The position numbers and the translations under genes are program-made. This document shows, piece by piece, positions 15,727 through 22,499 of a stretch of 64,000 nucleotides of DNA; the stretch's first letter is position 1; every line of letters begins with the position of its first letter. The notes under the pieces were generated by a model. The model had not been told where the DNA came from, ran no database searches, and saw only the letters and a list, made by a program, of their open reading frames with translations. The DNA comes from Ruminococcus sp. (GTDB lineage Bacteria; Bacillota; Clostridia; Oscillospirales; Ruminococcaceae), in NCBI RefSeq assembly GCF_016287535.1, contig NZ_JAEFAJ010000001.1:186001-250000 (forward strand), given 5' to 3'.

Positions 15727-17565
15727 TTATTCTACTGTTACACTCTTTGCAAGGTTTCTTGGCTTGTCAACATCAAAGCCCTTTGCAACGGATACATAGT
15801 ATCCGAGGAGCTGAAGCGGTATTACCGAAAGACTTCCTGCGAAATGAGGGTCGGTCTGGGGAATATATACTGTAAAATCAGCAAGATCTTCAATGCTGTA
15901 ATTACCATAGGTTGTAAGTCCCATAAGTGAAGCTCCGCGGCTCTTTACCTCTACCATATTGCTTACAGTCTTTTCGTAAAGCTCCTGCTGGGTAAGTACG
16001 CCGATTACCGGAATACCCTCCTCAATAAGACTTATAGGTCCGTGCTTCAGTTCGCCTGCAGCATATGCCTCGGAATGAATATAGCTGATCTCCTTCATCT
16101 TGAGGCTACCCTCAAGACCGATAGCATAGTCTATGCCGCGTCCTATGAAGAAAGCATCCTTTGCGCCGGCAAGCTTGTTTGCGTACCACTGAATACGCTC
16201 TTTATCCTCAAGTATCTTCTTGATCTTATCAGGGATAGTGAAAAGCTCTTTAAGAAGTTCTTCGCATTGTCCCTCTGTCATTTCACCTCTTGCAACAGCA
16301 AACTGCATAGCAAGAAGATATCCGGCGATAAGCTGTGTGCTGTAAGCCTTGGTAGTAGCAACAGATATTTCAGGACCTGCAAGTGTATAGAATACATTGT
16401 CTGCTTCACGGGCAATGGATGAACCGACAACATTGACGATACCAAGAGTCTTGATACCTTTTTCCTTTGCTTCTCTGAGAGCCGCAAGGCTGTCGGCAGT
16501 CTCACCGGACTGACTGATAATGATAACAAGGCTGTTGGGAACGAGGGTCATCTTTCTGTATCTGAACTCAGACGCGAGCTCTACTCTTACAGGTATAGAC
16601 GTAAAGTCCTCAACAACATACTGTACAGCCATACCAACATGATATGCGCTTCCGCAGGCAACTATGTAGATCTGGCTTATCTTCTGCATCTCCTCATCTG
16701 TGAGTCCAACATCGGAGAAGTCGATCTTTCCGTTCTTTACTACTGAATTGATAGTGTCACGAACTACCTTGGGCTGCTCATGGATCTCCTTGAGCATGAA
16801 GTGTTCATATCCACCCTTTTCAGCAGCCTCTGCGTCCCACTTGATCTCTGTGAGAGGCTTTTCGATCTCTTCACGGTCAATATTATAGAATGTTACGCCG
16901 CCCTTTACAAGCTTAGCGATCTCCATATTGCCGATATAGTAAACATTTCTTGTATATTTCAGTATTGCAGGAACGTCGGAAGCTACATAGGTCTCGCCGT
17001 TTGATATGCCGATTATCATCGGACTGTCCTTACGTGCTGTATAGATCTCACCGGGATAATCCTTGAACATTACAGCAAGTGCATATGAACCTCTTATTCT
17101 TATCATTGCACGTGCGATCGAATCAACAGGACCAAGACCGTACTTTTTGAAATAATAGTCTATAAGCTTTACCGCTACCTCTGTATCTGTCTGAGAAACA
17201 AAGGAATAGCCGCTTTTTACGAGCTTTTCTTTAAGCTCCTGATAGTTTTCGATGATTCCGTTGTGAACGGCGATAACATTTTCATCGTCACTTGAATGGG
17301 GATGAGCGTTCAGAGCAGAAGGTTCACCGTGAGTTGCCCAGCGGGTATGACCGATTCCGCAGTCGCCCCTGACAGCGTCACCGTTATTGGTCATCTCCTT
17401 GAGTACTTTAAGCTTGCCCTTTGCTTTTACAACTTCTGTATCCTTTTCACCGTCTCTTACAGCGATTCCTGCCGAGTCATAACCTCTGTACTCAAGCTTG
17501 GAAAGTCCGTCGAGCAGTATCGGCGCAGCCTGAGCGCTGCCGGTAAATCCAACAATTCCGCACAT
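15727..17565 (-). CDS. glmS: Glutamine-fructose-6-phosphate aminotransferase (isomerizing)
   Basis: 612 aa. Makes glucosamine 6-phosphate for peptidoglycan. The glutaminase domain starts with the nucleophile Cys2 (MCGIVGFTG, Cys1 after Met removal) and holds GHTRWATHG and HNGIIENY; two SIS sugar-isomerase domains follow, with VACGSAYHVG, SQSGETADS and the C-terminal DKPRNLAKSVTVE typical of the family. GGAGG precedes the ATG. It has its own consensus promoter only about 80 nt upstream, with an inverted repeat in the spacer; there is no room for a glmS ribozyme and none is seen. Confidence 0.98.
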   Translation of the reverse strand: MCGIVGFTGSAQAAPILLDGLSKLEYRGYDSAGIAVRDGEKDTEVVKAKGKLKVLKEMTNNGDAVRGDCGIGHTRWATHGEPSALNAHPHSSDDENVIAVHNGIIENYQELKEKLVKSGYSFVSQTDTEVAVKLIDYYFKKYGLGPVDSIARAMIRIRGSYALAVMFKDYPGEIYTARKDSPMIIGISNGETYVASDVPAILKYTRNVYYIGNMEIAKLVKGGVTFYNIDREEIEKPLTEIKWDAEAAEKGGYEHFMLKEIHEQPKVVRDTINSVVKNGKIDFSDVGLTDEEMQKISQIYIVACGSAYHVGMAVQYVVEDFTSIPVRVELASEFRYRKMTLVPNSLVIIISQSGETADSLAALREAKEKGIKTLGIVNVVGSSIAREADNVFYTLAGPEISVATTKAYSTQLIAGYLLAMQFAVARGEMTEGQCEELLKELFTIPDKIKKILEDKERIQWYANKLAGAKDAFFIGRGIDYAIGLEGSLKMKEISYIHSEAYAAGELKHGPISLIEEGIPVIGVLTQQELYEKTVSNMVEVKSRGASLMGLTTYGNYSIEDLADFTVYIPQTDPHFAGSLSVIPLQLLGYYVSVAKGFDVDKPRNLAKSVTVE

Positions 17566-17647
17566 ATATCTGTTTCCTCCATTAAACTTTTTCTTGATAT
17601 CATTAACATATCACCAAACTACAGCTATAAAACGCCATATTACATTA

Positions 17648-17676
17648 ATTATACAACAAACGCTTTTGTTTGTCAA
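17648..17676 (-). promoter_or_regulatory. Consensus promoter of glmS with a palindrome in the spacer
   Basis: TTGACA, 17 nt, TATAAT on the minus strand. The spacer region carries ACAAAC-AAAAGC-GTTTGT, an inverted repeat (minus strand) that could be an operator. Confidence 0.75.
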
Positions 17677-17700
17677 CATAAAAATAATTAATTTATAATT

Positions 17701-18207
17701 TCAGTTCTTTGAGCTGCGCTGAGATGTGTTTTCAACTCTGATCACAGGGCTCTTTTCAATTCTTGAACCAAGCGGAGTGTCGGATTTTACTTTAAGGTCA
17801 AAGCCGTTCTGCTTCCTGTAATCAGAAGCTCCCTGCTTTTTGTACACTGACTTCATATTGGATTTCATTATCGAAACCGCTATAAACGCAACAATAAGAC
17901 CTATAATAAGACTTATAATAAAAGCCTTTACAGGATCGAATGTTTTTTCTCTCACATCTGCCCCATAGTATACAGTATCATCATAACTGTTTCCATTGGT
18001 GCTGAATTCGATTATATCACTCTCATCGTCTCCGGTGTCATATGCATATACTTCCGTCGTATCGTCCTCGTCTATGAACTCAAACTCATAATCGGCAGCA
18101 GCGATCATTCCTGTATGTGCTGAAAATGCAACAATATTAAAGCTTATGGCTAACAGGATCATAGTAATGAATACTGTTATAGCGGAGATCATTCTTTTTC
18201 TATACAT
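17701..18207 (-). CDS. Exported membrane protein of the zinc-ribbon/SPFH cluster, 168 aa
   Basis: Family not recognised. A signal peptide or N-terminal anchor (about 7-30) leads to a short, very acidic extracellular stretch (residues 40-75, many Asp/Glu/Tyr), then a membrane span (about 92-112, FIISLIIGLIVAFIAVSIM) and a basic cytoplasmic tail. AGGAGG precedes the ATG. It lies 13 bp after the zinc-ribbon protein gene, last in the cluster. In Bacillus the comparable place is taken by YdjH, which has a TPM domain; I do not see a TPM domain here, but the tail after the second span is similar in kind. Function unknown. Confidence 0.7.
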   Translation of the reverse strand: MYRKRMISAITVFITMILLAISFNIVAFSAHTGMIAAADYEFEFIDEDDTTEVYAYDTGDDESDIIEFSTNGNSYDDTVYYGADVREKTFDPVKAFIISLIIGLIVAFIAVSIMKSNMKSVYKKQGASDYRKQNGFDLKVKSDTPLGSRIEKSPVIRVENTSQRSSKN

Positions 18208-18220
18208 TGCCTATACCTCC

Positions 18221-19306
18221 TCAGCCAAGTCCCATAAGAAGCGATATTCCAAAGCAGACCGCAGTAACCGCCGCGGCAATGCCCCAGAAATATTTTGCAG
18301 AAGCTCCTGGATCAATCGGAAGATCTCCAACGAATTTACCGGTCTGACCATTCATCGCGAAAACATATTTTGAACCATTCCATGTAGTGTTAAGTATCCA
18401 CACAGGATAAAGCGCATATTTTGATCTTCCGTTATGAAGGCTTACAGAACCGCTCTCTTTTGTAAGGGCGCTGTAGCCCTGGATCGTAGAAGCGAATATC
18501 TGCTCGGTAGTATTCTTGATCCTTTCATTTGCGCGTTCTATGCTTTCTTCGGCATTAACATCGTACCTGTCCGCGAGATAGCCTGAGAGGTATGCCGTTT
18601 TGAACTCGACGGCGTCTTTAAAGTCAAAAGGCTCGATGGATTCCATAAGGTCGTCCTGCATTTTTGATGAACCATCAACAGGAACAAGCTCAAATTGAAC
18701 ATTACCCTCTCTTTTTACGGAAAAATAGCTTCTTTCAACATAATTGAACTTACCATCGCTCCAGTTTCTTATCTTTTCGCCTTTGAAAAGCATTTTTCCC
18801 TCTGCGTCAGCGTCAAACAGCCATACCGGAACATAAACACCTTTGATCTCATCAATATGATTCTGATCCCTGAAAACTTTCGGGAGCAGCTTTCTTCCTT
18901 CAAGGTGCTTGTTCAGAGCAGCCTTTGCAGCTTCCTTGTCCAATTTGAACGGAATTATATAATCCGGCTTCAGATCACCAGAAAAATTGCCTGACATAAC
19001 AACCGGATTATCACAGTACGGACATTTTGAAGCAGAAGTTGTAGGATCGGTAATGATCTCGCCGCCGCAGGATTTGCACGTATAAACGCGCATATTTTCA
19101 GTTTCACTCTGCTGCCAGCTGTTTCCGGCTGTTGTTTCCCAGTTCATATCATCGTCTTTTATATTTTCAAGACTGTTGTCATGATCCTTTATGGAATCAA
19201 CATCAAATTCCGATTCACAGAACGGACATCTCATCTTCTGGGAGCCTGAACTGAATTCAAGCTTGCCGCCGCAGGCAGGACATTTATATTCTATTACATC
19301 AGACAT
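18221..19306 (-). CDS. TFIIB-type zinc-ribbon membrane protein (YdjG-like), copy 1
   Basis: 361 aa. Two N-terminal zinc ribbons (YKCPACGGKLEF with RCPFCESEF, and TCKSCGGEII with KCPYCDNPV) precede a beta-rich domain beginning PDYIIPFKLDKE and ending in TWNGSKYVFAMNGQTGK, and a C-terminal membrane span (about 340-358). This is the plan of Bacillus YdjG, part of a membrane complex with YdjH and the SPFH protein YdjI that recruits PspA; that parallel is from knowledge of the family. It is a paralogue of the next gene. GAGGTG ribosome site. Cluster order on the minus strand: SPFH - copy 2 - copy 1 - exported protein. Confidence 0.82.
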   Translation of the reverse strand: MSDVIEYKCPACGGKLEFSSGSQKMRCPFCESEFDVDSIKDHDNSLENIKDDDMNWETTAGNSWQQSETENMRVYTCKSCGGEIITDPTTSASKCPYCDNPVVMSGNFSGDLKPDYIIPFKLDKEAAKAALNKHLEGRKLLPKVFRDQNHIDEIKGVYVPVWLFDADAEGKMLFKGEKIRNWSDGKFNYVERSYFSVKREGNVQFELVPVDGSSKMQDDLMESIEPFDFKDAVEFKTAYLSGYLADRYDVNAEESIERANERIKNTTEQIFASTIQGYSALTKESGSVSLHNGRSKYALYPVWILNTTWNGSKYVFAMNGQTGKFVGDLPIDPGASAKYFWGIAAAVTAVCFGISLLMGLG

Positions 19307-19338
19307 TCATTTCACCTCTGTAATTATTAATCTTTTAA

Positions 19339-20562
19339 TCAATGCCGGATCATAAAATCATTTATGCTCCAGACCTTTTGCTCTTCAAATCGCCCAGATT
19401 TGAAGTATACCCGTTTTTCTGACAGCTTTTTTCGCATACTTTTCGTAAAATAGTAATTGAATACAGATATAAAAAATGCCAAAACCAAGATCAGGATAAT
19501 TACACCCATTCCCATTCTTTTTACTGCCAAATATGCACAGGCGATCAGCAATGCCTGCAATAGCGGGTATATCAGCCATGTCCAGACGGCAGCTTTAGAT
19601 TTTTTAGGTACATTATCAACACGCATTTTTCCGGTCTGCCCGTTCATGGCATAAGTGAATTTCTCTCCGTTATAGGTTATATCAAGAAGCCATACAGGTA
19701 CAAGATAATAAGACAGCTTCCTGTTTTGTATATATTTATTCAAACCGACTTTAAGCAGCCTGTCCATTTTTCTGCCTGTATCCAAAGGCTTTTCAGCTTC
19801 CGTTTTATTTGAAATCGCTTTGACACCGGATTCTTCATTGTAAATAGCCTGCAATACAGAATCGGTGCTTTTCATGGCGTTTTCTGCTCCGATAATATAT
19901 CTGCTGGCAGAAAAGCCTGCAATGTAAGATTCGGAAAAATCTTCCGAATCGCTGTATTCAAAAGGCAGAAGCGAATAAAACACTTCTTCGCATATATCCG
20001 CATCATTTGCAAGTATAGGATAGTGATTTACACTTATATCAAATTGCTCCTCAGGTCTATACGTGCAGCTGTACCTCCATACCGGTATGAAACAACCGAC
20101 TATCTTTTTCTGAACGTCCTTACTTCTGAATTCCCTGGGAACATTTTTGAACTCTGATATGTATTCCGTATATTTCTCCAGAAAAACATTAGACGGTACT
20201 TTAAATGGTATCACCTTATCGGGACGTATATCTCCGTCCAAATCAGAAGAAATAATAACGTAATTCCTGCAAAAAGGACATTTTGCGGTAGCATAGAATG
20301 CTTTTGTTACGATCGTTCCGCCGCAGGAGGGACAGGTGAACTCCTCAAGCCCGTCCGGCTCATAAGGCTCCCATACATATCTTGATCTTTCAACCCAGTC
20401 AAAATCCGAAAGTTTTTCATCAACTGGTATTATGATATGGGATTTTATATATTCAAGGTCAAATGTACTATTACAAAAGTGGCAGGTCATGCTTTCTTTA
20501 GTAATATCATAGTGGATCGGGGCTCCGCATGCCGGACATTTGTACTCATTTAAATCTGACAT
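19339..20562 (-). CDS. TFIIB-type zinc-ribbon membrane protein (YdjG-like), copy 2
   Basis: 407 aa. Same plan as its neighbour: zinc ribbons YKCPACGAPIHY with CHFCNSTF, and FTCPSCGGTIV with KCPFCRNYV, the shared PDKVIPFKV core, PVWLLDITYNGEKFTYAMNGQTGK, then two close membrane spans (about 330-365) and a basic tail of some 40 residues that copy 1 lacks. The start is the ATG at 20562 (GAGG 7 nt upstream) rather than the TTG two codons before. Tandem duplication with divergence is the simplest reading. It lies 71 bp after the SPFH gene, with a GGGCGGAC hairpin in the gap. Confidence 0.82.
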   Translation of the reverse strand: MSDLNEYKCPACGAPIHYDITKESMTCHFCNSTFDLEYIKSHIIIPVDEKLSDFDWVERSRYVWEPYEPDGLEEFTCPSCGGTIVTKAFYATAKCPFCRNYVIISSDLDGDIRPDKVIPFKVPSNVFLEKYTEYISEFKNVPREFRSKDVQKKIVGCFIPVWRYSCTYRPEEQFDISVNHYPILANDADICEEVFYSLLPFEYSDSEDFSESYIAGFSASRYIIGAENAMKSTDSVLQAIYNEESGVKAISNKTEAEKPLDTGRKMDRLLKVGLNKYIQNRKLSYYLVPVWLLDITYNGEKFTYAMNGQTGKMRVDNVPKKSKAAVWTWLIYPLLQALLIACAYLAVKRMGMGVIILILVLAFFISVFNYYFTKSMRKKLSEKRVYFKSGRFEEQKVWSINDFMIRH

Positions 20563-20593
20563 ATGCAAACCTCGTTTCGGTTATATACTATTT

Positions 20594-20623
20594 AAAACGG
20601 GCGGACGCTAAGGTCTGCCCGTT
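20594..20623. other. Intergenic hairpin between SPFH gene and zinc-ribbon gene
   Basis: AAACGGGCGGAC, loop GCTAAG, GTCTGCCCGTTT: one mismatch in the minus-strand transcript and one G-U pair in plus. No clear T-run. Shares the CGGGCGGA arm with the hairpins of the glycolytic operon. Confidence 0.5.
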
Positions 20624-20633
20624 TATGTATGAT

Positions 20634-21974
20634 TTACTTTACAATATCGTCATCTGTAAAAGGATCGCCGCACTCAGGGCAGAACTTAGGAGGATTCTTG
20701 GGATCCTCAGGTTCCCAGCCGCACTTGTCGCACTTATAAAGCGGTGCGCCTTCGGGCTTCTTCTTTCCGCAGTTAGAACAGAATCTTCCCTTGTTTACAG
20801 AGCCGCATTCACAGGTCCAGCCATCCGGTGTAAGAACTGCAGGCTTGGATTTGCCGCATGATGAACAGAACTTGCCTGTATTAATCTCACCGCACTCGCA
20901 CTTCCATGAATCTGCCGGAGCTCCTCCTGCAGCGGGTGCTGCCTGAGCAGTATGCTGTGCCTGATTCTGCTGAGCCATTCCGAAAAGATTCTGAGCGTTG
21001 GTGCCGCCTGCCTGCTGAGCCATGCCCATTCCGAAAAGTCCCATAGCAGCGCCGTTGGGATTATTTGCAGCATTCTGCATAGCCTGTGCCTGAGCTTCAA
21101 CAAGTGATGCAGCAGCGTTGCCGGGGTCACGGTTCCATGCTCTGTCTTCAAATTCCTGGATTCTCTTTGTATCTTCATCGGAAATAGTTGCGGAATTGAT
21201 ATTTACAGTCTGGATCTCAAGACCTCTCTTTTCCTTCCACATAGGATTAACTTCGGTCTCGATAGCAGCCTTTACTTCTCTCTGTCTGCCGGGAAGCTCA
21301 TCGTATCTGATTCCTGATGCAGATATAGAAGCAAATGCAGGCTGGAGTGAATCAAGGAACTCGCTCTTCAGCTGATTGTCGAGCTGTGAACGCATATACT
21401 TGTCTGCTACATTTCCGCAAACATTTACATAGAAAAGTACAGGATCGGCAATTCTGTATGAATATACACCATTGCAGCGAACTCCTACAGTAAAGCTTCT
21501 GCCGAGATCCTGATATGCCATTCTGAAAGGAACAGGATTCTGTGTACCAAACTTATTGTCAAGCAGTTCCTTCATATTAAAGTAATAGATCCTCTGATCC
21601 TTTGCAGCTGTACCGCCGTGCTTGATACGGTCCCACATTTCCTTGAACATATCCTTGAGGCCAGTACCGAAGCTGCTGTTGAAGATGCTGGGAGATGTAC
21701 CTGTCTGATACTTATATATACCCGGCTTTGTAGCTATCTCGGTCACCATTCCCTGATCAACCATGATCATTGCCTGACCCTCATGAACAACAATGCCGCT
21801 TCCGTCAGAAATTACATTGTCATTTCCCTTTGTGTTGGAAGAGTGCTTTCCAAGCTGCTTCTTGGCTCTAACGACCAGGACATCAGTAGGGAGAGCGTCA
21901 CAAGTATAGAACTCTTCCCATGTATCAGCAAGAGTCTGAGATGCTCCGACGAGAGCTGCCTGAATAATACCCAT
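20634..21974 (-). CDS. SPFH/Band 7 protein with three C-terminal zinc ribbons (YdjI-like)
   Basis: 446 aa. Residues about 1-270 form an SPFH domain of the virion-core/YdjI type (GIIQAALVGASQTLADTW at the start, DVLVVRAKKQ, AMIMVDQGMV, a late MWKEKRGLEIQTVNIN). A Gln/Ala/Met-rich linker (280-355) follows, then three zinc ribbons with cysteines at 359/361/370/373, 388/390/399/402 and 415/418/432/435; the last is rubredoxin-like. No transmembrane segment, so membrane contact would be through the SPFH domain or partners. First gene of the cluster. In Bacillus, YdjI links the membrane complex to PspA; no PspA gene is in this window. Confidence 0.85.
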   Translation of the reverse strand: MGIIQAALVGASQTLADTWEEFYTCDALPTDVLVVRAKKQLGKHSSNTKGNDNVISDGSGIVVHEGQAMIMVDQGMVTEIATKPGIYKYQTGTSPSIFNSSFGTGLKDMFKEMWDRIKHGGTAAKDQRIYYFNMKELLDNKFGTQNPVPFRMAYQDLGRSFTVGVRCNGVYSYRIADPVLFYVNVCGNVADKYMRSQLDNQLKSEFLDSLQPAFASISASGIRYDELPGRQREVKAAIETEVNPMWKEKRGLEIQTVNINSATISDEDTKRIQEFEDRAWNRDPGNAAASLVEAQAQAMQNAANNPNGAAMGLFGMGMAQQAGGTNAQNLFGMAQQNQAQHTAQAAPAAGGAPADSWKCECGEINTGKFCSSCGKSKPAVLTPDGWTCECGSVNKGRFCSNCGKKKPEGAPLYKCDKCGWEPEDPKNPPKFCPECGDPFTDDDIVK

Positions 21975-22157
21975 AATTATAGCTCCTTTCGGGAAAAAAT
22001 CCCTGATAAAATTTTATTAAGCGAAAAATAGCCATTTTTCGTCATTTACGTGTCAGCAGAAAACTAACATATTGTAATTATAACATATTTAAAGAAAAAA
22101 TGCACTACCTTTTAGCAATTTTTTACGTTTTTTATTATATTTTTATTATTTAACTAT
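21975..22157 (-). promoter_or_regulatory. Promoter region of the SPFH/zinc-ribbon cluster
   Basis: Extended -10 TGT-TATAAT at 22077-22082 (minus strand) with no good -35, and a perfect hairpin CGAAAAAT-AGCC-ATTTTTCG (22022-22041) in the leader. AACATATT occurs twice flanking the -10. The poor -35 suggests an activator or another sigma factor. Confidence 0.5.
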
Positions 22158-22499
22158 TTATTCCCAGTCTTTCCAGACTTCCGGACAATAGCCTATCGTC
22201 GCTTTTGCGCCGTTTCTGACAACAGGAGTAATGATTATCTGCGGATTTTCAAGAATCTTCTCTTCCTTATCCTCTTCAGAGAGATAATTGAGCAAAGCAA
22301 GAAGGTCCTTATCCTTTGAAGCGCTGTTGATAAGCTTTTCTGTGCCGCCGACAGCTTTCCTTACATTGTTGAACTCTCCGCGGCTCATACCCTTTTCTTT
22401 CATATCAATAAACTGATACTTGATACCGCGCTCCTTGAAATAGCGTTCCGCCTTCTTGCTGTCAAAGCACTTTTTAGTGCCAAAGATCTGAATGTTCAT
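22158..22499 (-). CDS. ArsC/Spx-family thioredoxin-fold protein with a single active-site cysteine
   Basis: 113 aa. The N-terminal IFGTKKCFDSKKAERYFKER is the ArsC/Spx active-site loop and helix, with CxxS rather than the CxxC of Spx. The middle helical insert and the cis-Pro region IITPVVRNGAKATIGYCPEVW fit the family. True ArsC also has CxxS-like sites, but the arsenate-binding arginine cannot be assigned. Start ATG at 22499 (GGAGG 7 nt upstream) overlaps the stop of the GH3 gene as TGATG, so the two are coupled. Role unknown; a redox or regulatory adaptor is inference. Confidence 0.8.
   Translation of the reverse strand: MNIQIFGTKKCFDSKKAERYFKERGIKYQFIDMKEKGMSRGEFNNVRKAVGGTEKLINSASKDKDLLALLNYLSEEDKEEKILENPQIIITPVVRNGAKATIGYCPEVWKDWE

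Noticed and set aside
17566..17700. Possible glmS ribozyme upstream of glmS
   Set aside because: The promoter leaves a leader of about 75 nt and the conserved ribozyme core is not seen.
20529..20861. Plus-strand ORF opposite the SPFH gene
   Set aside because: It mirrors the zinc-ribbon coding region, has no ribosome site and encodes a composition expected of antisense.
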